Assembly (NCBI RefSeq): GCF_001427905.1
Contig: NZ_LMEF01000031.1
Location: forward strand, 62,001-126,000
Source: Flavobacterium sp. Root420
GTDB lineage: Bacteria > Bacteroidota > Bacteroidia > Flavobacteriales > Flavobacteriaceae
Reading direction: 5' to 3'
DNA: 64,000 bases
Position 1 is the first letter of the stretch; the number at the start of each line of letters is the position of its first letter. Of the stretch, positions 18,501-25,988 are shown piece after piece. The notes under the pieces are model-generated. The model ran no database searches. It was not told the DNA's origin and saw nothing but the letters and a program-made list of their open reading frames with translations. A program made the position numbers and the translations under genes.

Positions 18501-18794
18501 TTTGTTTACCGGAACCGCTTCACGCATTTTCCCGTTAATATCAATCGCATACCTCGAAACCGAAACCCCTTCCGGTAATGGAAATAGCAGTTCGGCTTCC
18601 ATTTGGCGATTGGTGCCGTTATAAAAATGCATTTCGGTAGTTGTATAGGCAATATTGCCCACAATTTTTACAGCAACCTTAAGTTGATTCAGTCTCACCA
18701 AAGAAGAATCTTTACCTTTTACATTCAGTTGCGGACTTTGAGCCTGAGTAAAAAATCCGAAGAATAATAGCGAAATTAGAAGTACGTTTTTCAT
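15582..18794 (-). CDS. Secreted VIT/VWA protein with carboxypeptidase-regulatory, plug-like, TPR and DUF2135 regions
   Basis: A 1070-residue exported protein with signal peptide (about 1-19, ending TQAQS). In order: a VIT domain (about 23-150); a VWA-like domain (about 260-390) with an apparently complete MIDAS, DVSLS at 266-270, Thr in GGTRF at 333 and Asp in FFTDG at 351; a carboxypeptidase-regulatory-like beta sandwich (about 596-670, GVVLDEGGLPLPGATIVVKG); a stretch recalling the TonB plug of SusC proteins (QEVVTVGYGTSR, then EKALAGKVAGVAVSNAP, 674-740); TPR-like helices (about 800-910); and a C-terminal DUF2135-like domain (about 950-1025, LNWNQMDTDIDLHIIEP). VIT/VWA proteins usually mediate protein contacts. 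The combination suggests an envelope adhesion or scaffold protein; the function is inferred. Confidence 0.85.
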   Translation of the reverse strand: MKNVLLISLLFFGFFTQAQSPQLNVKGKDSSLVRLNQLKVAVKIVGNIAYTTTEMHFYNGTNRQMEAELLFPLPEGVSVSRYAIDINGKMREAVPVNKNKGKQVFEAVEHRRVDPGLLEKVEGNNFRTRIYPLMPGKERIVIIGYEQELSSFDATHLSYQMLSSYSGKLDVFELDVAVLGATAAPTIANEEGILALENQNQSYLTSIKKVNYQLKDKLVITIPIRAEIPSVVAQSVNDQHYFYANTILDSPKILKKNPNTIGLIWDVSLSCKNRNIKKELQLLAAYFNQLKNVSVTLYLAGYNFEKKSTYTIQNGDWSALKSVLENVVYDGGTRFSKIKLPVHDEYLFFTDGLSSLSSNLLNTTKKPIYTISSLGSSDYAFLNYNAIKTGGNFINLNQLKIEDAYDKLMYQSLKFLGIKENYLVTDLYPMAGTPVSGSFSVAGISLKSKNDVVLLFGYDEKTVLEKTIHIDATIPVSGEISIEKLWAQKKIANLEIQYKTNADEIEALGKRYGIVTQNTSLIVLESLHDYIQYDIIPPAELRAEFDNIMKQQLASAQAKKFSNWENVASYYEQLKTWWDKNTKYNIPKPESNSKITGNVRGVVLDEGGLPLPGATIVVKGSKRNTQTDFDGKFGIDAVSGDKLQVSYIGMETQEIRVGRGRNYNITLRSAHQELQEVVTVGYGTSRRRDDVEEDEESDKKEKRNYTTASAMMVRSESISAPNITVEKALAGKVAGVAVSNAPLSENAIQNQNVVDSNLDVTVGYSSFNQTKVNTWNPDRIYLKVLANAPADKRYSLYLELRTDQINNPNFYFDVANYFYDNGDKEKALLVLSNIADLGLENHQLYKSLTYLLRQWGTYEDALFTATQVAKWREQEPQAHRDLALTLEDNKQYQAAFDELIKALEVNYFGEMSGQYSGVEDIILMDLNRMIQEHSGIKTDKLDKKYLNKMPVAIRIILNWNQMDTDIDLHIIEPTNEECYYGHRDTEIGARFSKDFTQGYGPEQYLLRNAVKGKYIIKSNYFGERTLTENGPTTVMVEVYTSKNGITERKLQTIQLGKIKENQNLAEVVID

Positions 18795-18872
18795 AAATGA
18801 TAGTTTTAAGTTTTCTGGAAGAAACTTCTCTATTACTATAGAGTACTATTTTTATGAAAAGGTTGGGACAAC

Positions 18873-18912
18873 AAAAAACTTCTTTATAAAAAATCTTATA
18901 AAGAAGTTTTTT
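18873..18912. terminator. Perfect 17-bp hairpin with A/T tails
   Basis: AAAAAACTTCTTTATAA (18873-18889) pairs with TTATAAAGAAGTTTTTT (18896-18912). On the - strand it follows the membrane protein gene at 19098-19844, after repeat R2, and probably ends its transcript. Confidence 0.8.
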
Positions 18913-18931
18913 AATTTTTAGTAGTTTTTTC

Positions 18932-19022
18932 AGGAGCTGTTTCCAGCCATCCGCTATATCTTTTGGGGCGAACCCCGCCCCAAAAGGATGCCGCTCCTGT
19001 CTGGGCTAGGGCACTCGTTTTC
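18932..19022 (+). repeat. Dispersed palindromic intergenic repeat, copy R2
   Basis: AGGAGCTGTTTCCAGCCATC to GGGCTAGGGCACTCG. The internal palindrome CTTTTGGGGCG (18960-18970) / CGCCCCAAAAG (18976-18986) is GC-rich against an AT-rich background. The ends agree with copies R1, R3 and R4. Confidence 0.8.
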
Positions 19023-19097
19023 AAAAGAAATATCTTTTTTATTATTTTATAATACTTTGATTTTACTGTACCATCTAGATTTAACTTCAGAAGAACG

Positions 19098-19844
19098 TTA
19101 TTCTTCAAAAACCTTTTCCGTATCCACAGGATTATTTTCCTGATATAGTTTTTTACCAATTTCGCCACTGTCGCCTAAAGCGCGTCCTTTAATTAACCAC
19201 GCAACTCCGAAAGCAAATAGGGCAAGGGCCTCGAGAATCAAAGTGGAATATCGAAACCATTTTAAAGTCTCAGAAATGGGAACCAGAATTACAAAAACAA
19301 TGATTGAATAACCACAAAAGCGATAAATATTGTTTTCGTTTAAAATGCTTTTCGGATCTCTGGTTTCATTCTCCTGCCCAATGGTAAAAACATTAATAGC
19401 CAATAAAGACATGATTAAAAAAAGTAAAGCTGCAAAACCATAATGAAGCCAGCCCAACCATTTTTCAGGATACGGAATCAGCGTATAAATTTTAGCAGCA
19501 AAATCATCCGGATTCATAGGAAACAGCGCCACGCCAATTGCCATAATTCCGGAGATATTGGTCAATAAATTATCATTTTTCCAAAAGGAAGCATTTCCAT
19601 GACCTTTGTACCGAATCATAAATAACCCGACAGCGGCCAAAGTTCCGGTAAAAATTTCCCTGAGATTAGTGTAATAGTAATTGCTTATAGAAAGCTGAAG
19701 TGGTGTTTTAAAAAAAGGAATAAAAGACAAACCAACCAAAAGTATCGGCAGACTGATGCCTAAATACCCAATAGCGCGCCTGATTCTTCTGTAGGTAAAA
19801 ATATCAAAGCTTTCAATTTTAATTTCTTTGTTGTTTATTTTCAT
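19098..19844 (-). CDS. Multipass membrane protein of unknown function (DUF998-like)
   Basis: A 248-residue protein with six to seven hydrophobic segments. Topology and spacing recall the DUF998 family: N-terminal RRIRRAIGYLGISLPILLVG, a loop with SISNYYYTNLREIFTG, then GYKGHG-like RYKGHGNASFWKND, and FPMNPDDFAAK before the fourth segment. Function unknown. The cytosolic tail ends in EENNPVDTEKVFEE. A single-gene unit by spacing. Confidence 0.75.
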   Translation of the reverse strand: MKINNKEIKIESFDIFTYRRIRRAIGYLGISLPILLVGLSFIPFFKTPLQLSISNYYYTNLREIFTGTLAAVGLFMIRYKGHGNASFWKNDNLLTNISGIMAIGVALFPMNPDDFAAKIYTLIPYPEKWLGWLHYGFAALLFLIMSLLAINVFTIGQENETRDPKSILNENNIYRFCGYSIIVFVILVPISETLKWFRYSTLILEALALFAFGVAWLIKGRALGDSGEIGKKLYQENNPVDTEKVFEE

Positions 19845-20005
19845 AGCCAGACTATTTGGGTTTTTTGAAAGATAAAGTTAAGAGATTATTGATTAAGTGC
19901 TTGATTTTTAACGAATAGTAATGGTTTTTGTGTTATTTTGGCAAAGAAGAAATTTTAGCTCGAAAATAGGGGAACTTTATGTTGGTTTTCTTGAATAAAA
20001 ATAAT

Positions 20006-20887
20006 TTATGGATAATAAGTGATTTCTCTTTTATAGACATAGACATAATTATTTATATCCGATCCTTTAATCTTTAAAATCCAATTTCCTTGTTTGTCAA
20101 AGAGATAAATATTTTTGCAAATTTCATAATCATCATGAAGATAGTTTGTTATAGTGTTCTGATCGTCATAAGTATATTTGTATTTCACTATATAATGATT
20201 GTCAGCCTTTGAGCCATGAACTAAGGTTTCTAAAAAATATCCGTCCTTATTGTATTTTATACTTTCTTCTCCCACATATCTTGCAGTTGTTTCCAGTAAA
20301 TATTTCTTTGTATCAACTTGCTGATTGTCTTCGTTATAATGTACAAAATTGACATAGTGATCTCTAGCCAGAGATTTCATGTCTTTTAACACAGACAAAG
20401 GATTCTCAACGTCATATAAAAATGATGTTATTTCGATTACCTCCTTGTCAGTTGCATATAATTTCTTTTCAATTCTTCTGTTTTGGCTGTCATATTTATA
20501 ACGTATGCCAAAACCTTTTTTTTCTTCTATGTTGATGATATTTAAGTTTTTATCATATGCAAAATGGTGTTCTGAAAATATTTGGTTGGTACCAACTAAA
20601 TAATTAATCTTAGAAGTTAGAAGTTTCCTGGTGTCAAAGAAAAGTTGATCATGTAGATCGACTTTTAAGTTTTTATTAATGTTTACAGGATCTATTCCGT
20701 CTAAATTTTTTTCCTCGTTTTTAAAAATACGTGTATAATTTTTAACAGATTTTACTTTGCCTTTCAATTCAAAACTGTTTAATAAATAGAAATCACTTTC
20801 ATTAAGTGACATGTTTCTTTTCCAATTAAGGGTATCTCCAGTGGTAAGAAATAGTAATGGAAAAATAAAGACTAAAAGTATTCTCAT
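20006..20887 (-). CDS. Secreted hypothetical protein with RHS/YD-like repeats
   Basis: A 293-residue protein with an N-terminal export signal (about 1-18). The body holds repeated aromatic strands of YD/RHS type: IRYKYDSQNRRIEKKLY, KYNKDGYFLETLVHG, YKYTYDDQNTITNYLHDD, LFDKQGNWILKIKG. Such small Bacteroidota proteins are uncharacterised and probably fold as a beta-strand ladder in the periplasm or envelope. No motif for enzymatic activity is seen. Confidence 0.7.
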   Translation of the reverse strand: MRILLVFIFPLLFLTTGDTLNWKRNMSLNESDFYLLNSFELKGKVKSVKNYTRIFKNEEKNLDGIDPVNINKNLKVDLHDQLFFDTRKLLTSKINYLVGTNQIFSEHHFAYDKNLNIINIEEKKGFGIRYKYDSQNRRIEKKLYATDKEVIEITSFLYDVENPLSVLKDMKSLARDHYVNFVHYNEDNQQVDTKKYLLETTARYVGEESIKYNKDGYFLETLVHGSKADNHYIVKYKYTYDDQNTITNYLHDDYEICKNIYLFDKQGNWILKIKGSDINNYVYVYKREITYYP

Positions 20888-21018
20888 TTTTTTATGTTAT
20901 AATATGCTATAAATTAGACTAGGCCTATTCCGTTATGCCCAATTTGTAAAAATAAAAGTTGTGAAAAATCCGTCATAATCCGCGTCATCCGCGTTCCATC
21001 TCAAAACAGTTCAAAACC

Positions 21019-21483
21019 TTACTTTCGGGAAAACAAATTCTCCACAACCCAGGCCGGGCCTATCATTAAAAACTGAAGATCTTTTAAGAATGAAGGTTTT
21101 TTGCCTTCAATATTATGTCCGTAGAATTGCCCAATCCAGGCGATCACAAACACGCCAATGGAGAATATCCACAACGGAACAAATTGCCCAATATAATAAT
21201 TTACAACCAGGCAAATCGCTGAGAAAATCGCAATCTTAATTGCCATGGCAACCGATAACCGAATGTAAAAAATCAGCACAAAAAGCAAAACAACAACAGC
21301 CCAATTTTCGATAATTGGGGTATTTAATTTCAAAGTACTGGCAATTATACCACTCGGAATACTCATCAGTAAACCCACTATAGAAAAGTAAATTGCCGGC
21401 ACGCAAACATAATGAATAGCCTTGTTTTTCGGGTTCTGATGACTTACGGCATATTCTTCAAACCATTGTTCTAATGTTCTCAT
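21019..21483 (-). CDS. DUF962/Mpo1-like membrane protein
   Basis: A 154-residue protein of the DUF962 (YGL010w/Mpo1) family. The N-terminus EQWFEEYAVSHQNPKNKAIHYVCVP and the C-terminal GHNIEGKKPSF block carry the conserved His residues of the family, with four hydrophobic segments between and after them. Yeast Mpo1 is an iron-dependent dioxygenase in 2-hydroxy fatty acid alpha-oxidation; the bacterial role is not established. The conserved histidines fit a metal enzyme acting on lipids. Confidence 0.88.
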   Translation of the reverse strand: MRTLEQWFEEYAVSHQNPKNKAIHYVCVPAIYFSIVGLLMSIPSGIIASTLKLNTPIIENWAVVVLLFVLIFYIRLSVAMAIKIAIFSAICLVVNYYIGQFVPLWIFSIGVFVIAWIGQFYGHNIEGKKPSFLKDLQFLMIGPAWVVENLFSRK

Positions 21484-21559
21484 TTTTTTGGATTTAGGTA
21501 TGTAAATCTAATAAAATTTCTTTCAGTTTGTCAGGAGCCTGAAAGAATTATACAGGTAA

Positions 21560-22261
21560 TTAAAATATATTATTCGTATCCGTAACCTGAATTAATTTTT
21601 TAAATCGGCTTCTGTCATAATCAATTCGGCTGGCTTTTACGGCAATCGGAAAAGAAATGCCCACGTTCGATGTCATTTTTAGCTTATTGAGATTGCTTGT
21701 CGAAAAATCGAGTTTGCCTTCAGCGGTATCATTTAGACTGGCAACAAAGGCTGCGTTCAAAGTAAAATCGGTCTCAATATCGACTACAAGATTTTGGGCA
21801 AAAACGGTTCCTGTTGTCAATAAAAGATAATTTTGGTTGATGTTTCTTAAAAGAGAAGGATTCGGATGCAGGAAATCGGCACCATAAAAATATTCTTCAA
21901 GATTCCCAATCGTATATTCTTTGGTAACCGAATTTCCATAGCTGATCGTTACCGTTTTCCCAGATTGTATTTTTGATGTAATTCCGAATGTTCCGAGTCC
22001 GAGCGTTTTCAAAATTTCTCCCAAAAGCGTAATTCCGATATTAAATCCGTATTCGTCTTTTTTGGTATAATCGACATTTAGGGCTGCGTTCTCGATTTCG
22101 GTCAAAACAATATCGCTTTTAAAAGCATGGCCGATATTGTCGTAGTAAAGCTGAGCCTCATCAAAAGGTTTTTTTAGCCATAATTGCAATGGTTTATGAT
22201 TTCTAACTGGTCCTTCAATTAAGTCATAACCTTGTTCGCTTAAAAAATTGGTAAGTTTCAT
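21560..22261 (-). CDS. Hypothetical cytoplasmic protein
   Basis: A 233-residue protein without signal peptide or membrane segment. It begins MKLTNFLSEQGYDLIEGPVRNHKPLQLWLKKPFDEAQ and has a hydrophobic GEILKTLGLGTFGITSKIQSG stretch mid-way. Alternating strands in the C-terminal half (DIETDFTLNAAF, MTSNVGISFPIAVKAS) suggest a beta-rich fold. No family is recognised. Codon use looks like that of its neighbours. Confidence 0.7.
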   Translation of the reverse strand: MKLTNFLSEQGYDLIEGPVRNHKPLQLWLKKPFDEAQLYYDNIGHAFKSDIVLTEIENAALNVDYTKKDEYGFNIGITLLGEILKTLGLGTFGITSKIQSGKTVTISYGNSVTKEYTIGNLEEYFYGADFLHPNPSLLRNINQNYLLLTTGTVFAQNLVVDIETDFTLNAAFVASLNDTAEGKLDFSTSNLNKLKMTSNVGISFPIAVKASRIDYDRSRFKKLIQVTDTNNIF

Positions 22262-22573
22262 TGTAGAGGTATTTAAAGTTTGTAGTAGTTTGGGTTGTCT
22301 GATAAAATTTGTTTTGGTCTAATCTTATTTTTGAAAATAATTAGCTTGTAATATTCTCGTTTATAGGATTTAGCTACTACAAATTTATTAAATTTTTATA
22401 AGTTAATTCGCAATTTTATGATTGAATTATATGTTAGGGACTGATAAATAGTAATTTAAAAATGAAGTCAGATTCAAAGACAAAAATTATTCGAAATTGT
22501 GAATATCTATTTCACAATTAATCGATTTTATTTCCGTTAAAATCTATCTTTGGCATCCTTAAAATTTATAGAA
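22262..22573. other. Divergent promoter region
   Basis: A 312-base AT-rich spacer between two divergent genes. The only recognisable element is the -7 box at 22545-22552 for the + strand gene. No repeat or small gene is seen. Confidence 0.5.
22545..22552 (+). promoter_or_regulatory. -7 element TATCTTTG
   Basis: A perfect TAnnTTTG match that ends 21 bases before the ATG at 22574. An in-frame TTG at 22550 lies inside this element, so translation should begin at 22574. No TTG at the usual -33 distance is seen. Confidence 0.6.
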
Positions 22574-23128
22574 ATGAGCGCAGTTTGGTACGAATGCAAA
22601 GTAAAATATAGAAAAACAGATGATATTGGAACACAAAAGGTTACCACAGAACCTTATTTGGTAGACGCCATATCATATACAGAAGCAGAGAGCAGAATCA
22701 ACGAAGAAATGGCGGCGTATGTAAGTGAAGAATTTAAAATCACAAACATCAAAGTGGCCAATTACGCTGAGATTCACCCGTTCGAAAATGCCGATCGCTG
22801 GTTTAAATCAAAAGTATCGTTAATCGCTTTTGACGAAGAAAGTGGCAAAGAACGCAAAACAAACATGTATTTGTTAGTTCAGGCAAATGACGTAAAAGAA
22901 GCGTATGATAATACGATTTCGGTAATGAAAAACACGATGGGAGATTACACAATCCCGGCTATTTCAGAATCGCCAATTATGGATGTTTTCCCATATTTTA
23001 GTGGAGAAGAAGGAGATCTGGAACAAATCGAAAGATTCAACGCGCTTAAAGGCTCAAAACCAGAATTAGTAGCCGTAGGAGATATGGGCGAAAATGTAGA
23101 AGATTTGGTTGAAACTGATAGCGAGTAA
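22574..23128 (+). CDS. DUF4494-family protein
   Basis: A 184-residue protein of the Bacteroidota-specific DUF4494 family, recognised by SAVWYECKVKYRKTDD and the block VTTEPYLVDAISYTEAESRINEEM near the N-terminus. No membrane segment or signal; it is probably cytosolic, with unknown function. The ATG at 22574 is preferred over upstream non-ATG codons because of the -7 box just before it. A terminator follows closely. Confidence 0.88.
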   Translation: MSAVWYECKVKYRKTDDIGTQKVTTEPYLVDAISYTEAESRINEEMAAYVSEEFKITNIKVANYAEIHPFENADRWFKSKVSLIAFDEESGKERKTNMYLLVQANDVKEAYDNTISVMKNTMGDYTIPAISESPIMDVFPYFSGEEGDLEQIERFNALKGSKPELVAVGDMGENVEDLVETDSE

Positions 23129-23148
23129 TCTATCAAAATTATAATTGT

Positions 23149-23178
23149 AAAGAGGGCTTTTAGGTCCTCTTTTTTTTG
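23149..23178 (+). terminator. Terminator after the DUF4494 gene
   Basis: AAAGAGG (23149-23155) pairs with CCTCTTT (23166-23172), followed by T residues. Confidence 0.75.
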
Positions 23179-23185
23179 TTTTATA

Positions 23186-23280
23186 AGGAGCAATTCCTGC
23201 TATCCGCTTGTATCTTTTCCTTGCTAAAGGAGCAAGAAAAAGGATACCGCTCCTATCAGGGCTAGGGCACCTGTTTTTAT
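23186..23280 (+). repeat. Dispersed palindromic intergenic repeat, copy R3
   Basis: AAGGAGCAATTCCTGCTATC to TCAGGGCTAGGGCACCTG. The internal near-palindrome CTTTTCCTTGCT / AGCAAGAAAAAG replaces the GC-rich one of copy R2, while both flanks are conserved. Confidence 0.8.
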
Positions 23281-23505
23281 AAGAAGTTTTGGCAAAGTTT
23301 ATCATTTGAAATGAAAGCGCATTTATAAGTCATAGATACGAGTTTTTTCTAAGCCGTTCCGTAGGAACAAAATATATTGTAGGGATGGATTTCAATCCAT
23401 TCTTCGCAATCAAAATCGTCAATTAAATCGCCAACCCATTTCAATTTGTCATGCGCAACCAAATTCACATTTTCACATTTCACAACTTATAACTCATAAC
23501 TCAAA

Positions 23506-24732
23506 TTATGAATTATACTCAAAAACCCCATCCCATAAAGCATCAATAATAACAAGTGCTTTGTCTAACGGAACCACTTCCCATTTTCCATTGGTTTCTA
23601 TACCAAGACCAGTTCGTTGTAGTTTATCCAAAGCATCTTTTACATCAAAATCAAGATTGGTTTTTAATGTTGTTTCAAACCAGGATTCAATTTGAGAATC
23701 GAGTTCTTCTGCGGTTAAAGGAGTTTCATTTTTGTATAAAAAAGTATAAGCCAGAATAGTTTCCTTAAGCACCTCTTCTTCAGACGAGTTCAGAAGTGAA
23801 TAAAAAGCGCCGCTGTTATTTCCGAGGTTCTTGAAATACAAACTATCCGAAAGTATTTTAGAATATTTAATTTTCTTGTTTACAAAATTATTGTATTGTC
23901 GAAACAGATAAAGCGACAGAATTCCCAAGGCGATTAATCCTTGATTTAAAGACGTTTTGCTGTTCAGTAAATCAATCGCTTCGCCGGTTTGATAAGCGTC
24001 ATACATATTGATCAGTGCCGGAATTACTTTCGCACTTAACAATGAAATTCCACCAAAGATTCCCGGAACCCAAAGCAGCAATTTGTCAGTAGTTGACATT
24101 CTCGGAATCGCATTGGGGAAAATAGTTTCAAGATCATTTTTAGGAACACGCTTAAAGATTTTCAAAACTACCGAACCCGGTTCAATGGGCATTTTACCCA
24201 ATTTAACTTTCTTTTCTTTCAGGAAATTCGTGTCATTGTAATGCAGGTAAATCAGTACGCGATCGTAGTATTCGATTTCGACCTCCTTCTTCCAAAAAAA
24301 ATATTTCTTAACCTTTTCTTTTGCTGTATGCTGACCACGAACATACATTTCATAATCCTTAAAAGCATTAAAATCGATAGAGAGATTCAGGCCAATCAAA
24401 TCTGATTCCTTAAAAGCAACATTCAAAGTTTCCTGCTCAATACGCGTATAATTTCCGAGTTCTAAAACGGTCAGCAATGTTTCTTTAAAAACCGAAAAAT
24501 CACTTTTGCCAATAAAACTTTTACGCTCTTTGTTGCTCAAATCCGGATCAAACAAAGCATAGTTCTGCTTTAGATTTCGGTTAAGATTAAAAGCTTCATA
24601 ATGAAAATAATGCTCGATAATATCAAACAATTTTTTAAAATCATCAACTTTTTTGGGATCTTGCGAGAAAGCGGCAAGTTGTTGTTCGAGTAAGAATTCC
24701 TTATTGAAGGGAATATAATGTTCTCGTGTCAT
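23506..24732 (-). CDS. DUF3754 (TMEM143-like) membrane protein
   Basis: Recognised by the N-terminal block MTREHYIPFNKEFLLEQQLA and the middle KVKLGKMPIEPGSVVLKIFKRVPKNDLETIFPN, typical of DUF3754/TMEM143 proteins. Two hydrophobic segments follow at about residues 225-245 and 265-285. The C-terminal part (ESWFETTLKTNLDFDVKDALDKL) reads like a winged-helix-type region. Function unknown. The start at 24732 gives 408 residues and is chosen because a complete promoter (24759-24791) lies just upstream; the longer frame to 24834 would begin upstream of that promoter. Confidence 0.85.
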   Translation of the reverse strand: MTREHYIPFNKEFLLEQQLAAFSQDPKKVDDFKKLFDIIEHYFHYEAFNLNRNLKQNYALFDPDLSNKERKSFIGKSDFSVFKETLLTVLELGNYTRIEQETLNVAFKESDLIGLNLSIDFNAFKDYEMYVRGQHTAKEKVKKYFFWKKEVEIEYYDRVLIYLHYNDTNFLKEKKVKLGKMPIEPGSVVLKIFKRVPKNDLETIFPNAIPRMSTTDKLLLWVPGIFGGISLLSAKVIPALINMYDAYQTGEAIDLLNSKTSLNQGLIALGILSLYLFRQYNNFVNKKIKYSKILSDSLYFKNLGNNSGAFYSLLNSSEEEVLKETILAYTFLYKNETPLTAEELDSQIESWFETTLKTNLDFDVKDALDKLQRTGLGIETNGKWEVVPLDKALVIIDALWDGVFEYNS

Positions 24733-24758
24733 GTTTGGAGGTTCTTGGGGTACTTGGG

Positions 24759-24791
24759 CAAAGATACAAAGGTTTTTTTTAAAAGGTTCAA
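24759..24791 (-). promoter_or_regulatory. Promoter of the DUF3754 gene
   Basis: On the - strand: TTG (24789-24791), 22 bases, then TATCTTTG (24759-24766). Both halves fit the Bacteroidetes sigma consensus. The ATG at 24732 is about 26 bases downstream. Confidence 0.75.
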
Positions 24792-24898
24792 AGGTTGAGA
24801 GTGACAGAGATTTTTTAAAAGCATCAATCACCACGAATCGATTTTCGGATATAATCGTACGAATATCCGTGTCGGTCTTTTATAATCTTTAGGACATC

Positions 24899-25036
24899 TT
24901 GATTATAACTCGGTTTTGTTTTTATATTTTGTCCATTGCAGTGTTTGTATTAACGACAGAAACCATTGACAGCCTTAAAAAAATAATTTTATATCTGGAA
25001 GCTCAAATAGAAGTAAATAATCAAAATAAAAAGTAA
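24899..25036 (+). CDS. Possible small membrane protein or 3' gene remnant
   Basis: An open frame of 45 codons that can only start at TTG. The peptide reads as a hydrophobic helix (FCFYILSIAVFVLTTE) followed by an amphipathic helix (TIDSLKKIILYLEAQIEVN), and a perfect terminator follows 34 bases after the stop. It looks protein-like but has no ATG and no promoter, so it may be the tail of a lost gene. Confidence 0.3.
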   Translation: MIITRFCFYILSIAVFVLTTETIDSLKKIILYLEAQIEVNNQNKK

Positions 25037-25069
25037 GATTTCAAATTTATATTCTTTTGAAGCCAAGAT

Positions 25070-25104
25070 AAAAAGCGCGAATGTTTATGACATTCGCGCT
25101 TTTT
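25070..25104. terminator. Perfect 14-bp terminator hairpin
   Basis: AAAAAGCGCGAATG (25070-25083) pairs with CATTCGCGCTTTTT (25091-25104) around a 7-base loop. Works in both directions. Confidence 0.85.
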
Positions 25105-25140
25105 TAAAGAAACTATTTGGAAGTTGATATGGTGTAAACT

Positions 25141-25185
25141 AAAAAGTGAGATCGTAAATCGTTGTCGATTGTGATCTCACTTTTT
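25141..25185. terminator. Second strong hairpin, terminator-like
   Basis: AAAAAGTGAGATC (25141-25153) pairs with GATCTCACTTTTT (25173-25185); inside, AATCG pairs with CGATT around TTGT. It can end transcripts in both directions. Confidence 0.75.
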
Positions 25186-25469
25186 GCCCCAAAAAATAGT
25201 ATTAAACAATCAAGGTTCCTACCTACAGAAAAACCATGATAAAAATATGTTCCACCATACTGATAGCAAGTTTAAGAATTAAATTGGAGTAGGCACCACG
25301 TATTTATACCTGTTTTTAATATCATGCAGTAAATTTAATATTGGGGTTACATTTTGTTAAACATAAAAAAGCTACAATTCCGTCCCCTACAGTTTGTCAG
25401 GTTTTGTTTTAGCTGAATTGACGTGTTTAATCTCTCCGGGCACGGGATTGCAAATTTGTGCTATCGGGT

Positions 25470-25988
25470 TTATTTCTTCATAAAAATTCGATATACTTTC
25501 AGCCAATAAAAAATAGCAAGTGAAAACAGAAACATAACTATGGAAGTTTTAAAGTATAAGATTTGATCTGAAAAAATCCAGTTATCCTGAATAGATTGTT
25601 CATATTGGTTGCAGATAAAGCCTTTTTTCTTTTCTTGGTTTACCCAGGCATAGTAGTTTAGGTGCGATTCGGTTAGTGTATCTGCAATGGGTTCTACACT
25701 AATATCATTTTCAATAACAGCACTTCCGTCCGGAGTATTTAAATCAAAAATCGTTTTATAATTATCGAATTCCTTAGATAAACCATAAGTTAGATCCCTT
25801 TTATTTTTCGAGCCTATTGTTTTGGTATAAGTGGAGTCAATAACAATAAATTCTTTTTTATAAGATTGAGGATTTTGAAACATTTCCTTATTCTTAAAAT
25901 AAAAGGTCAAACTTCTTCCTCCTAAAGCAATTGATACTATAAAGGTAAAAATAGCGCCCATTAGTAAGGCAAGTTTGATTTTGTTCAT
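25470..25988 (-). CDS. DUF3592-like membrane protein
   Basis: A 172-residue protein with one hydrophobic segment at each end (about 5-25 and 147-165) and an extracytoplasmic domain between them. The order of helix, YKKEFIVIDSTYTKT strand, and NLTYG-like RDLTYGLSKEF recalls DUF3592, a family of uncharacterised membrane proteins. Assignment by overall layout only. Confidence 0.6.
   Translation of the reverse strand: MNKIKLALLMGAIFTFIVSIALGGRSLTFYFKNKEMFQNPQSYKKEFIVIDSTYTKTIGSKNKRDLTYGLSKEFDNYKTIFDLNTPDGSAVIENDISVEPIADTLTESHLNYYAWVNQEKKKGFICNQYEQSIQDNWIFSDQILYFKTSIVMFLFSLAIFYWLKVYRIFMKK

Larger units (their letters stand above)
18795..19097. other. Intergenic stretch with terminator hairpin and repeat copy R2
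   Basis: The stretch holds a 17-bp hairpin (18873-18912) and dispersed repeat R2. A short frame on the - strand at 18911-19168 is a by-product of the repeat and the end of the next gene. The promoter of the VIT/VWA gene should lie at about 18800-18870, but no clear -7 box is seen. Confidence 0.5.
23129..23505. other. Intergenic stretch with terminator, repeat R3 and short AACTCATAACTCA words
   Basis: After the terminator at 23149-23178 and repeat R3, bases 23485-23503 contain the stuttering words ACTTATAACTCATAACTCA, a low-complexity type also found in other forms in this window. Nothing codes here. Confidence 0.5.
24792..25469. other. Intergenic stretch with possible small gene and two strong hairpins
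   Basis: It holds a possible gene or gene remnant (24899-25036), a perfect hairpin (25070-25104) and a second hairpin (25141-25185). The remainder, up to the DUF3592-like gene, contains nothing recognised. Confidence 0.5.

Noticed and set aside
18911..19168. 85-codon - strand frame across repeat R2
   Set aside because: It is made of the end of the membrane protein gene in another frame plus the dispersed repeat.
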